Source: a virus
DNA length: 21,307 bases
Reading direction: 5' to 3' (one strand)
Virus record (IMG/VR): IMGVR_UViG_3300044678_001478
Coordinates: 1 to 21,307 of that record
Numbering within the stretch: position 1 is the stretch's first letter; each line of letters begins with the position of its first letter. The notes beneath the pieces are model-generated. The model saw nothing but the letters and a program-made list of their open reading frames with translations. It did not search any database and was not told the DNA's origin. A program made the position numbers and the translations under genes. Below, piece after piece: positions 7,638 through 15,748 of this stretch.

Positions 7638-8128
7638 ACCTTCTGCATCGTCTGTGGCGCCGCGTCTTCGCGCGGCAGTACGTTGTCGACGCGTGCGCCG
7701 TATCGCCAGCGCCGACTTTCTCCGGCGCGGACGTGGTCGACCTCGCCACCATCCGCAGCCGGCTGCAGGCCACGGTGGATCTGCGCCACCCGGTCACCGG
7801 CGACTTGCTCGGCGCCCGCGTCACGCTCGCCAGCCCGGACCACCCGGCGCGGCGCCAGGCGCGGCTCGACATTGCCCGCGCCGATCGCGGCCGTGACGAT
7901 CTCGATGGCGACACCGCGCTGGAGCTGGTCGACGAAGCCGCCATCGAATTCCTCGCCCGTATCGTCTTCGGATGGGAAGGCATCAAGGTCGATGGCGCGC
8001 CGCTGGTGTATTCCGCTGCCGCCGTGCGCGAGCTGCTGCGCCCCGAGCCGATGCGCTGGCTGGTGAATCAGCTGCTCAACGAAGCGGCGCGCGCCGAAAA
8101 TTTTATCGAGACCTCCGCACCCGCCTGA
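7634..8128 (+). CDS. Tail assembly chaperone (G-type, pre-frameshift product)
   Basis: This 164-residue protein lies between tail tube and tape measure, the fixed place of the G/GT chaperone pair. The chaperone-like part starts at about residue 36 (VDLATIRSRLQATVDL, then HPVTGDLLGARVTLASPDHPARR and FGWEGIKVDGAP). Residues 1-35 are an apparent N-terminal extension, of which VSPAPTFS (23-30) is encoded by the dispersed 25-bp repeat. A GTG near 7733 could be an alternative start, but its ribosome binding site is poor and ATG 7634 is coupled to the tube stop. Near the end the frame contains the A AAT TTT heptamer, after which the unshifted product runs only eight more codons. Confidence 0.85.
   Translation: MNLLHRLWRRVFARQYVVDACAVSPAPTFSGADVVDLATIRSRLQATVDLRHPVTGDLLGARVTLASPDHPARRQARLDIARADRGRDDLDGDTALELVDEAAIEFLARIVFGWEGIKVDGAPLVYSAAAVRELLRPEPMRWLVNQLLNEAARAENFIETSAPA
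7696..7720 (-). repeat. Dispersed 25-bp repeat, copy C (inverted)
   Basis: The reverse complement has the same 17-base opening, then AT, then ACGGCG. On the plus strand it encodes AVSPAPTF in the N-terminal extension of the tail chaperone. Confidence 0.85.
8098..8104 (+). other. Programmed -1 frameshift slippery site
   Basis: In the chaperone frame the codons read GAA AAT TTT ATC, giving the X XXY YYZ heptamer A AAT TTT. A -1 slip re-pairs both tRNAs perfectly (AAA TTT) and joins the frame to the downstream ORF, which stays open to 8457. Location and geometry match the lambda G-GT mechanism conserved in long-tailed phages. Confidence 0.8.
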
Positions 8129-8457
8129 TCGCACACGCGGAGGGTGAAGCACGGCTGGCCAAGCCGCAAGGCGACGGCAAGCCGCTGCGCGATCACCTCA
8201 AGGCCGTCGCCCGCGCCACGCGGCAACGGCCGAAAGAACTGGATGTACCGGCCCTGCCGGTGTCGCTGCAACCGCTGTGGCAGATCTACCTGCAGCTCGA
8301 TGCCGGGCGCGGCGGTACCGGCTTCGGCGCCGCCGTCATCGGCTGGCAGGACATCGCCGCCTGGCAACGCATCACCGGCCAGCCGCTCACCGGCTGGGAA
8401 GCAGAAACACTGATCCGCACCGATCGCGCCGTCCGCGCGATCCTCGACAAGGACTGA
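8104..8457 (+). CDS. T extension of tail assembly chaperone, reached by -1 frameshift
   Basis: Reading in the -1 frame from 8104 gives YRDLRTRLIAHAEGEARL and continues for 117 residues to the stop at 8457, two bases before the tape measure start. A full GT fusion would be about 274 residues. No good ATG with a ribosome binding site begins this frame near the junction. The C-terminal part, including GWQDIAAWQRITGQPLTGWE and LIRTDRAVRAIL, is typical of T-domains (DIAAWxRxTGxxLTxWE), which bind the tape measure while G binds tube subunits. The same frame is open upstream to 7972, but that part is only a shadow of the chaperone gene. Confidence 0.8.
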   Translation, partial: YRDLRTRLIAHAEGEARLAKPQGDGKPLRDHLKAVARATRQRPKELDVPALPVSLQPLWQIYLQLDAGRGGTGFGAAVIGWQDIAAWQRITGQPLTGWEAETLIRTDRAVRAILDKD

Positions 8458-8458
8458 C

Positions 8459-10339
8459 ATGGCAACGGAAATCGGCAGCCTGCTGATCGACATGCGGGCG
8501 GATGTGGCACGTCTGTCGCAGGACATGGCCAAAGTTCAAGGCACCGTCGATGGTGCCATGAAGAATGTCCAGACGGCAGCCAGCCGCGCAGTGACGGCGC
8601 TTGGGTTGATCGGCGTCGGCGTGTCAGTCGCGGGAATGATCGGCATCGTCAAGCACGCCGTCGGCGCCATGGCCGCACTGGACGACATGGCCGCCAAGGC
8701 CGGCACCACCGTCGAAAAGTTTTCCGCCCTGGCAGATGTTGCCAAGATCGGCGGGCACGACATCGGGCTGGTCGAAGGCGCCATGGTGCGTTTGACCAAA
8801 GCGCTGGCGGGTGGCGATGAGGAAGCCAAGGGTGCGGGGCATGCGCTGGCCGCGCTCGGGCTCAAGGCAGAAGAGTTGCGCAAGATGGACACCGCCGACG
8901 CCATGCTGAAGGTGGCGATGGCGCTGAACAAGTACGAAAACAGCGGCGCCAAGACTGCGCTCATGCTCGACCTGCTGGGCAAGAGCGGCGCTGCGGCCAT
9001 TCCCTACCTCGAAGACCTCGCTGAAAAAGGCGAGTTGGTGGCCAAAGTCACCACCGAACAATCTGCCGCCGCCGAGAAGTTTGAAAAGAATCTCGGCGCG
9101 GTAAAAGTGGCTGCCGACGATCTGACGCGCAGCCTGGCCGTTCCGCTGGTCGGCGCACTGAATGAGGTCATCAAGAACTTCAACGCCGCGCGCGATGCCG
9201 GTTATGGATTCTTTCAGTCCTTGACCGGCATCGGCGTGCGCGGGCTGGGCGAGGGCATCGGCGATGCCAAGGCCAATGCCGGGCAGCGCATCAAGGAATT
9301 GAAGGAGGAAATCGCTAGCCTTGAAGCGGATCGTGATCGCCAGTTGAAGTTCGGTGCGGGCGCCAGCGCCACCAGTGTGCAGGTCGGCATCGACACCGCG
9401 CAGCAGCGTCTGAAGTACTACAAAACCATTCAGCGACAGGCCGCCGAGGATCAGTGGTCCGGCACCAGTCATCTGGACGCCCGCGATCTGCGGGCGCGGC
9501 AAAAAGAGAGCCTGGCCGGTTACGAATCCAAAAACGACAAGGACAAGAAGAAAAAAAAGGATCATTTCGACCCGGAAGGCGACTTCGACCTCAAGTTCGC
9601 TGTCATGAACGAAAAGGCCAAGCGCGCCGGTTTCGACGAGCGCGACAAGGCCGCCGAAGCCGAGGCCGCCGCGCTCGACAAGCTGCGCGAAAAATACATC
9701 GGCATGGCCGACCCCCTGCAGCAGTACCGGGTGCAGCTCGACGAAATCAACAATCTGCGCGCCAACGGCCTGCTGAGCACCGACCAGGCCCTCGAAGCCG
9801 AGTGGGCGGTGAACGAGGCCATGGACAAGGCCATCGACAAGATGAACGGTCTGGGCGAAGCGATGAAAGAGAACGGCAACTTCGCCCGCGACATGGGGCT
9901 GTCGTTTACCAGCGCCTTCGAAGACGCCGTGGTCGGCGGCAAGGAAGCCATCGACGTGATCCGCTCGCTGGGGCAGGACATCAGCCGCATCATCATGCGC
10001 AAGAGCATCACCGAACCCTTTGGCAACGCCCTCAGTGGTGCCCTGGGGAAAATCGACTTCGGCAATCTGTTCAAGGCCGAAGGCGGCCCGGTCTCCGGCG
10101 GGCAGTCCTATATTGTCGGCGAGCGCGGACCGGAGCTTTTCACGCCGGGGGCCTCCGGCAATATCACGCCAAACAATAAGCTGATCGGCGGCGGCACCAG
10201 CAACCACTTCACCGTCGACATGCGCGGCGCCTCCGTCGAAGCCGTCGCGCGCCTCGAACAACTGGTGATGTCGGTCAACGGCTCCATCGAGCGGCGCGCC
10301 CTGAACGTGATGGGCCAGGCCCGCGTGCGGGGCGGGTAA
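8459..10339 (+). CDS. Tail tape measure protein
   Basis: This 626-residue protein should span the tail lumen and set its length. The N-terminal 50 residues are helical (LLIDMRADVARLSQDMAKVQ), followed by a hydrophobic segment (ALGLIGVGVSVAGMIGIVKH, residues about 44-63), then long charged helices including a Lys-rich stretch (KNDKDKKKKKDHFD). The C-terminus has the diagnostic tape-measure block GGPVSGGQSYIVGERGPELF followed by TPGASGNITPNN. By the usual rule of about 1.5 A per residue, the tail would be of the order of 90-95 nm. The last base of its stop is the first base of the next ATG (TAATG). Confidence 0.92.
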   Translation: MATEIGSLLIDMRADVARLSQDMAKVQGTVDGAMKNVQTAASRAVTALGLIGVGVSVAGMIGIVKHAVGAMAALDDMAAKAGTTVEKFSALADVAKIGGHDIGLVEGAMVRLTKALAGGDEEAKGAGHALAALGLKAEELRKMDTADAMLKVAMALNKYENSGAKTALMLDLLGKSGAAAIPYLEDLAEKGELVAKVTTEQSAAAEKFEKNLGAVKVAADDLTRSLAVPLVGALNEVIKNFNAARDAGYGFFQSLTGIGVRGLGEGIGDAKANAGQRIKELKEEIASLEADRDRQLKFGAGASATSVQVGIDTAQQRLKYYKTIQRQAAEDQWSGTSHLDARDLRARQKESLAGYESKNDKDKKKKKDHFDPEGDFDLKFAVMNEKAKRAGFDERDKAAEAEAAALDKLREKYIGMADPLQQYRVQLDEINNLRANGLLSTDQALEAEWAVNEAMDKAIDKMNGLGEAMKENGNFARDMGLSFTSAFEDAVVGGKEAIDVIRSLGQDISRIIMRKSITEPFGNALSGALGKIDFGNLFKAEGGPVSGGQSYIVGERGPELFTPGASGNITPNNKLIGGGTSNHFTVDMRGASVEAVARLEQLVMSVNGSIERRALNVMGQARVRGG

Positions 10340-10959
10340 TGGCGATCACCTTCCCCCTCTCGCTGCCCTCGGTCGGCGGCATCTCCGGCGTCACCATCAC
10401 CATGGTCGACGTGGTCGGCGTCGGCGAATCGCCCTTCACCCTCTCGCAGGAGACCTTCGAGCACGCCGGCAAGCGCTTCGAGGCCGCGGTGCAGGTCGGG
10501 CGCATGGCCCGCGCCGATGCCGAGCAGTGGGTGGCCTTCCTCGCCACCCTGCGCGGGCGGCGCGGCACCTTCCTGATGGGCGACCCCATCGGCGCCACGC
10601 CGCGCGGCGTCGCCACCGGCACGCCGCTGGTGAAGGGTGCCGCCCAGACCGGCGGCACCCTGCTGACCGACGGCTGGACCATCAGCACCACCGGCATCCT
10701 CAAAACCGGCGACTGGATACAGCTCGGCACCAGCACGTCGTCGCGGCTGCACAAACTGCTGCAGGATGCCAACAGCGACGGCAGCGGCAACGCCACGCTG
10801 GAGCTGTGGCCCGGCCCGCGCATCGCGCCGGCCGACAACGAGGCCATCGTGGTCAGCAATGCCAAGGGCCTGTGGCGGCTGGCCGGCAATTCGCGCAGCT
10901 ACGACATCGGCGCCGCCATGACCATCGGCCTCGGCTTCAACTGCGTGGAGGCCTTGTAA
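10339..10959 (+). CDS. Putative distal tail / minor tail protein
   Basis: This 206-residue protein follows the tape measure and is translationally coupled to it (TAATG). It starts MAITFPLSLPSVGGISGVTI, has SPFTLSQETFEHAGKRFEAA and a RGRRGTFLMGDPIG block, and ends with a beta strand TIGLGFNCVEAL. I recognise it as the conserved protein found here in phages with a lambda-like tip order (positionally like lambda M or L). It probably forms the ring that joins tube to tip. The assignment rests mainly on position and general resemblance. Confidence 0.7.
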   Translation: MAITFPLSLPSVGGISGVTITMVDVVGVGESPFTLSQETFEHAGKRFEAAVQVGRMARADAEQWVAFLATLRGRRGTFLMGDPIGATPRGVATGTPLVKGAAQTGGTLLTDGWTISTTGILKTGDWIQLGTSTSSRLHKLLQDANSDGSGNATLELWPGPRIAPADNEAIVVSNAKGLWRLAGNSRSYDIGAAMTIGLGFNCVEAL

Positions 10960-10961
10960 TC

Positions 10962-11522
10962 ATGGCGCGCGCACTTACCGCCGGCATGCTCGCCGCCATG
11001 GCCACCGGCAATCTGCGACCGCTGATCCTCTACGAGGGCGAGTTCGCTGGCGGCACCGTGCGCCTGTTCTCCGGCCACGGCTCGCTGGTCTGGAACGGCA
11101 ACACCTTCACCGGCAGCGGCCAGATGCTGCGGATATCCGCCATCCAGGAAGTCTCGGCCCTGCAGGCAATCAACTTCACCATCTCGCTCAACGGCGAGCT
11201 GCCGGCGCTCATCCAGGTGGCGCTGGCCCAGGTGCGCCGCGGCAAATCCGGCAGCGTCTGGCTTGGCCTGCTCGACAGCAACAACGCGCTGATCGCCGAT
11301 CCTTTCTTGTGCTTCAAGGGCCGCGCCGACAAACCGGACATCGTGCCCGACCCGTCGCACACCGTGATTTCCGTCGCCTACGAATCGCGCCTGATCGACG
11401 CCTCGCGCCGGCGCGAGCGGCGCTACACCTCGGAAGACCAGCAAATCGATTTCCCGGGCGACAAGGGCTTCGATCAAGTGCCCAGCCTGCAGGACACACA
11501 ATTCACCTGGGGGCGGCGATGA
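10962..11522 (+). CDS. Tail tip protein with DUF2163/BR0599-like features
   Basis: This 186-residue protein begins MARALTAGMLAAMATGNLRP and contains LILYEGEF, GSLVWNGNTFTGSGQMLRIS and a C-terminal RRRERRYTSEDQQIDFPGD followed by KGFDQVPSLQDTQFTWGR. The C-terminal block (RYT.EDQ....GD..F..VP..QD....WG) is typical of tail tip proteins in the DUF2163/BR0599 group. It occupies the lambda L position before a gpK-like NlpC/P60 protein and J. ATG 10962 is two bases after the previous stop, and the end overlaps the next gene by four bases. Confidence 0.8.
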   Translation: MARALTAGMLAAMATGNLRPLILYEGEFAGGTVRLFSGHGSLVWNGNTFTGSGQMLRISAIQEVSALQAINFTISLNGELPALIQVALAQVRRGKSGSVWLGLLDSNNALIADPFLCFKGRADKPDIVPDPSHTVISVAYESRLIDASRRRERRYTSEDQQIDFPGDKGFDQVPSLQDTQFTWGRR

Positions 11523-11941
11523 GGCGCGACGGATGGGAATCACGGCTCGCCGCCGTGATCGAAGCCGCCGCCGGGCGGCCCTACGTGCTGGGCGAGAACG
11601 ATTGCCTGCGCCTGGCTTGCGCCGCCGTCGAGGCGCTGACCGGCGTCGACTTCTGGCCGCGCTTTAGTGGAAAACGCGGCTACAAAACCAAGCGGCAGGC
11701 GCTGGTGACCATCGCCAAGATCGCGCCCTCACTGGGTGAAGCAGTGACGGCCACGCTCGCCGTGTCGCCAGCGCCGACTTTCTCGGCCCTGCGCGGCGAC
11801 CTGCTGCTGTACCGCGACGAGCAGGGCGAAGACCATCTGGGCGTCTGCGTCGGCCGCGACGTAGTGCTGATGGCCGCTGAAGGACCGCTCACCGTCGGCA
11901 TCGAGCATGCCGGCCTGCTGTGTTCGTGGAGGATCGGCTGA
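11519..11941 (+). CDS. NlpC/P60-like tail tip protein (DUF6950-like, gpK position)
   Basis: This 140-residue protein has the sequence YVLGENDCLRLACAAVEALTG with candidate nucleophile Cys29, and GEDHLGVCVGRDV with candidate His106, matching small NlpC/P60-type proteins encoded between the L-like protein and J. The family is thought to cut peptidoglycan cross-links during DNA entry or to act in tip assembly. Residues 81-89 (AVSPAPTFS) are encoded by the dispersed 25-bp repeat, at the loop just before the conserved RGDLLLY strand. The start overlaps the previous stop (ATGA); the stop overlaps the next start (TGATG). Confidence 0.82.
   Translation: MRRDGWESRLAAVIEAAAGRPYVLGENDCLRLACAAVEALTGVDFWPRFSGKRGYKTKRQALVTIAKIAPSLGEAVTATLAVSPAPTFSALRGDLLLYRDEQGEDHLGVCVGRDVVLMAAEGPLTVGIEHAGLLCSWRIG
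11758..11782 (-). repeat. Dispersed 25-bp repeat, copy D (inverted)
   Basis: The reverse complement has the same 17-base opening, then AC, then ACGGCG. On the plus strand it encodes AVSPAPTF in the NlpC/P60-like gene, in the same frame as copy C. Confidence 0.85.
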
Positions 11942-14565
11942 TGCCTACCTCTGTTGTTGCCGCGGTGGCCGCTTCAGCTGTCTCCGAGTATGTGGTCGGC
12001 GCCGCCATATTTGAAACTGTGCTGGCGAATCAAATCCTCGGCGCAGTGGCCGGCGGCCTGACATCCATGGCGGTCAACGCCGCCTTCTCCGATTCCTCCG
12101 ACACCAGCCAGGGCCAGCAGCAATTCGTCCAGGAACTGCGCGACAACCTGGTCACCGTGCGCCAGCCGATCTCGCACTGGCGGTACATCTACGGCCGCGA
12201 CCGCGTGCCCGGCGCGCTGACCTTCATGCATGAGAGCGCGGACGACAAGCTCCACATCGTGATCACCTTCGCCGGACATGTCTGCGAAGAGATCGAGGCC
12301 ATCCAGTTCAACGACGAGGTGGTGCCGCTCGATGTCGACGGCAACGCCACCGGCCGCTACGCCGGCTACGTGCGCATCAAGAAGTCGCTCGGTGCCGAAG
12401 CCGGCCAGCCCTTCCCCGACTTGGTGGCCGAATCCGAAGGCAAGTGGACCGACACCTGGCGCCAGAGCGGCCGCACCAAGATTTACGTGCGTCTCACCTT
12501 CAGCCCTGACATCTTCCCCACCGGCCTGCCGAACATCACCGCCATCATCAAGGGCAAGAAGGTCTATGACCCGCGCACCGCGACCGAGGTGTGGAGCGAC
12601 AACGCCAGCCTGTGCCAGGCCGACTTCCTCTGCGACGCCCCCGCCGGGCTCGGCTCCGTCTATGCCGTCGAGATCGACGAGCCGCAGCTGATCGCGGCGG
12701 CAAACATCGACGACGAGCCGGTCAACCTCGCCGCCGGCGGCACCGAAAAACGCTACACGCTCAACGGCAGCTTTTTCGTCAATGCCGAACCGCGCACCCC
12801 GCTGGGGCGGATGCTGACGGCGAACGCCGGCAAGGCGCGCTACATCGGCGGCGTCTGGCGCCTGCATCCGGCGGCCTACGCCACGCCGACCATCACGCTG
12901 AATGAAGGCGACGTCCGCGCCGTGCCGCACATCACCCCGCGGCTGTCTGGTGCCGATCTGGCCAACGGCGTCAAGGGCTTGTACGTCTCGGAAGACAACT
13001 ACTGGCAGTCGACCGACTTCCCGCCGATCACCAACGCCACCTACCTCGCTGAAGACGAAGGCGAGCGCTCCTGGCGCGAGCTGGACCTGCCCTTCACCAA
13101 GAGCGCCGCCACCGCGCAGCGCATCGCCAAGATCGAGCTGGAGCAGGTGCGCCAGCAGATCGGTGTCGATTGGCCGGGGAAATTCACCTGCTACCGCCTG
13201 CAGCCTGGCGATACCGTCAAGCTGGATTTCACCCTGCTGGGCTGGTCCGAAAAGGTCTTCGAAGTCGAGCAGGCCGGGCTGGTGTTCGAAGAAGACGACG
13301 GCATTCGCATCGGCTGCGACATGGTGCTGCGCGAAACGGCGTCGAGCGTCTTCGACTGGAATTCCGGCGAAGAAACCATTGTCGACCCCGCGCCGGACAC
13401 CAACCTGCCCGACCCCTACACCGTCGCCGCCCCCGGCACGCCCGACGTCGCCGAAGCCCTGTTCGAGACCACTGGATCGGCGGGCGTCAAGGCCCGCGCC
13501 ACGATGTCGTGGGCGGCGGTCACCGATGCCTTCGTGCGCGATTACCTGCCCGAGTACCGCGTCGCCGGGGGCGCGTGGGTAGTGCTGCCGGCCTCCGCCG
13601 CGCTGGCGATCGACATCAACGACATCGCGCCGGGGCAGTATGAATTCCGCGTCCGCGCCCGCAATTCGATGGGTGTTTCGTCTGCGTATTCCGCCACCCG
13701 CGCCAAAGAAATCCTCGGCCTCACAGCGCCGCCAGCGGACATTACGGGGCTGGGTATCCAGGCCGCCGGCGGCTTGGCCATCCTCACCTTCGCGCTGCAT
13801 CCGGATCTCGATGTGCGCCAGGGCGGCGCGATTCGTGCGCGGCACTCGCCCAGCCTTTCCGGCGCGACATGGGAAACCAGCACCGGCATCGGCGAAGCCG
13901 GCGCCGGCACGGCCACCGTGCTGGTGCTGCCGCTCAAGGCCGGCACCTACCTGCTCAAGGCTGAAGACAGCGGCGGCCGGCCCTCCGTCACCGCCGCCAG
14001 CATCAGCACCAAACAAGCCACCGCGCTGGCGTGGAGCACGCTGTCATCGGTGCAGGAGGACGACGACTTCCTTGGCACGCATTCCAGCACCTACGTCGAC
14101 GGCGTCGATCTGCAACTGGGCAGCGACACGCTGTTCGATGCCGCGACGGGCAATTTCGACGATGCCGCCGGCCTCTTCGACTACTTCGGTGGCGTGGCAG
14201 CAGCTGGCACTTATGACTTCGCGGCCGGCATGGACCTGGGCGTCGTGTCGCGCGTTCGCCTGACCTCGTTGATCGCCGCCTCGGCGGTCAACGTATCGAC
14301 CAGTTTCGACGAAACGGCCGGGCTGTTCGACGATGCCGCCGGGCTGTTCGACGGCACCGAAGGCGCGCCGGTCGACGCCTGGGTCGAAGCGCGCGAGACC
14401 GACGACGACCCCGCCGGCACCCCGACGTGGTCTGCCTGGAAGCGGCTCGACGCCGCCGAATTCGTCGCCCGCGGCTTTGATTTCCGCGCCCGCCTGACCA
14501 GCGGCGACCTGAACTACACCATCAAGATCACTCAGTTGCGCGTCGCGGCTGAGCAAATTGCCTAA
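11941..14565 (+). CDS. Tail tip attachment / host specificity protein J-like
   Basis: This 874-residue protein should form the central tip and contact the host receptor. The N-terminus (residues 5-50) is hydrophobic and Ala-rich. The next 280 residues hold tip-hub features such as ELRDNLVTVRQPISHWRYIY and GRDRVPGALTF, DKLHIVITFAGHVCEEIEAI and TNATYLAEDEGERSWRELDL (phage tail protein family 3-like). An Fn3-like segment lies near residues 505-590, ending YEFRVRARNSMGVSSAYS. Toward the C-terminus, repeats of FDDAAGLFD occur between residues about 730 and 806. It is shorter than lambda J but of normal size for this phage group. The last gene of the coupled tail block, it is followed by a separate fibre gene with its own ribosome binding site. 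Confidence 0.88.
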   Translation: MPTSVVAAVAASAVSEYVVGAAIFETVLANQILGAVAGGLTSMAVNAAFSDSSDTSQGQQQFVQELRDNLVTVRQPISHWRYIYGRDRVPGALTFMHESADDKLHIVITFAGHVCEEIEAIQFNDEVVPLDVDGNATGRYAGYVRIKKSLGAEAGQPFPDLVAESEGKWTDTWRQSGRTKIYVRLTFSPDIFPTGLPNITAIIKGKKVYDPRTATEVWSDNASLCQADFLCDAPAGLGSVYAVEIDEPQLIAAANIDDEPVNLAAGGTEKRYTLNGSFFVNAEPRTPLGRMLTANAGKARYIGGVWRLHPAAYATPTITLNEGDVRAVPHITPRLSGADLANGVKGLYVSEDNYWQSTDFPPITNATYLAEDEGERSWRELDLPFTKSAATAQRIAKIELEQVRQQIGVDWPGKFTCYRLQPGDTVKLDFTLLGWSEKVFEVEQAGLVFEEDDGIRIGCDMVLRETASSVFDWNSGEETIVDPAPDTNLPDPYTVAAPGTPDVAEALFETTGSAGVKARATMSWAAVTDAFVRDYLPEYRVAGGAWVVLPASAALAIDINDIAPGQYEFRVRARNSMGVSSAYSATRAKEILGLTAPPADITGLGIQAAGGLAILTFALHPDLDVRQGGAIRARHSPSLSGATWETSTGIGEAGAGTATVLVLPLKAGTYLLKAEDSGGRPSVTAASISTKQATALAWSTLSSVQEDDDFLGTHSSTYVDGVDLQLGSDTLFDAATGNFDDAAGLFDYFGGVAAAGTYDFAAGMDLGVVSRVRLTSLIAASAVNVSTSFDETAGLFDDAAGLFDGTEGAPVDAWVEARETDDDPAGTPTWSAWKRLDAAEFVARGFDFRARLTSGDLNYTIKITQLRVAAEQIA

Positions 14566-14576
14566 AGGACCCCGCC

Positions 14577-15725
14577 ATGCCGCAACATGACATGATCATC
14601 GCAAACGCGAACTTCCCCACCCTTCGAGCCGACGTCAACGACGCCCTCGCGGCGCTGGTAGCCAACAGCAGCGGCGCCACGGCGCCGGCTACCGCTTACG
14701 CCCACCAATGGTGGGCCGATACTACCGCTGGCATTCTCAAGCGCCGAAATACCGCCAACAGTGGATGGATCGATGTCATGAGCCTGGCCACCGGCCTGGT
14801 CATCGGCACCGACGTGCAGGCGTATGACGCCAACACGGTGAAGAAGAACGTCGCCAACACCTTCGGCGCCGCCCAGCGCGGCGCCTACGTCGTACTCACC
14901 GATGGCGCGACGATCACGCCGGACTTCGCACTGGCCAACCAGTACCGGGTGCAGCTCGGCGGCAACCGCACCCTGGCGAATCCGAGCAACCTGGTCGCCG
15001 GCCAATCCGGCGCGATCGACATCTACCAGGACAGCACCGGCAGCCGCACGCTGGCTTACCAGTGGGGCTGGCAGTTCGCCGGGGGTACGGCGCCGACGCT
15101 CACGACCACAGCGCGCGCCAAGGACAAGCTGGCCTACTCGGTCGATGTGTATGCGCAAGCGACCGTCACCATCACCATCGCCACACCGGGCGTGGTGACC
15201 TGGAATGCCCACGGCTTGATGGCGGGGCAGCAGGTACAGCTCTCCACCACCGGAGCGCTGCCCACGGGCCTTGCGGCAGCCACGACTTACTTTGTAATTC
15301 CGGTAGACGCCAACAGCTTCCAGCTCGCCGCGACGCAGAGCGGTGCCGCGATCAACACCACCGGCTCACAGTCCGGCGTGCACACCATGACGGCGATCAG
15401 CATCACCGGCGCACTGAACACCGGCGAGTCTGCTCCAATGTTTGAATGCTGTGCATGGGTGTTTTTCAACGGCACCGGAACTGTTTCGATTTATGGTAGC
15501 GGCAACGTGTCGAGCATTACTGACCACGGGACCGGCGATTACACCGTGAATTTCACGGCGGCACTGCCTGATGCGAATTACGCCATTGTCGGCAGCACGC
15601 AGTCGGTCTTCAACTCCTACAACGGCACCGACGCTCGGACGGCGTCTGCCGCCAGGGTGCGGACCATCAACTCCGGCGGATCGGTAACTGATTGGTCCTA
15701 CGTTGATATTGCCTTCTTCCGCTAA
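14577..15725 (+). CDS. Tail fibre / receptor-binding-type protein with FCCH-like module
   Basis: This 382-residue protein starts behind AAAGGA at 14577. Residues 1-60 are a coiled N-terminal segment (NFPTLRADVNDALAALVANS) that probably attaches to the tip. The middle contains NQYRVQLGGNRTLANPSNLV. Residues about 195-271 resemble FCCH-like beta modules of phage fibres (TPGVVTWNAHGLMAGQQVQL and LPTGLAAATTYFVIPVDANS). The C-terminal 90 residues (SITDHGTGDYTVNFTAALPD, then NYAIVGS) form the typical distal fibre domain. It probably determines receptor choice together with J. No diversity-generating reverse transcriptase or template repeat was seen in the window. Confidence 0.8.
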   Translation: MPQHDMIIANANFPTLRADVNDALAALVANSSGATAPATAYAHQWWADTTAGILKRRNTANSGWIDVMSLATGLVIGTDVQAYDANTVKKNVANTFGAAQRGAYVVLTDGATITPDFALANQYRVQLGGNRTLANPSNLVAGQSGAIDIYQDSTGSRTLAYQWGWQFAGGTAPTLTTTARAKDKLAYSVDVYAQATVTITIATPGVVTWNAHGLMAGQQVQLSTTGALPTGLAAATTYFVIPVDANSFQLAATQSGAAINTTGSQSGVHTMTAISITGALNTGESAPMFECCAWVFFNGTGTVSIYGSGNVSSITDHGTGDYTVNFTAALPDANYAIVGSTQSVFNSYNGTDARTASAARVRTINSGGSVTDWSYVDIAFFR

Positions 15726-15748
15726 CTACTACCGCAAGGAGACCCCCG

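Noticed and set aside
7972-8457. Independent 161-codon gene starting inside the chaperone
   Set aside because: The first 44 codons are only a shifted reading of the chaperone; the conserved part begins at the slippery heptamer, so a -1 frameshift explains it better.
8624-10261. Minus-strand ORF of 545 codons over the tape measure gene
   Set aside because: The plus-strand frame has clear tape-measure motifs, while the antisense frame has none.
11974-14016. Minus-strand ORF of 680 codons over the J-like gene
   Set aside because: Shadow of the tail tip gene; no ribosome binding site, no domain, and typical antisense composition.
14577-15725. Variable region of a diversity-generating retroelement in the tail fibre
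   Set aside because: No template repeat, no adenine-biased variation and no reverse transcriptase in the window.
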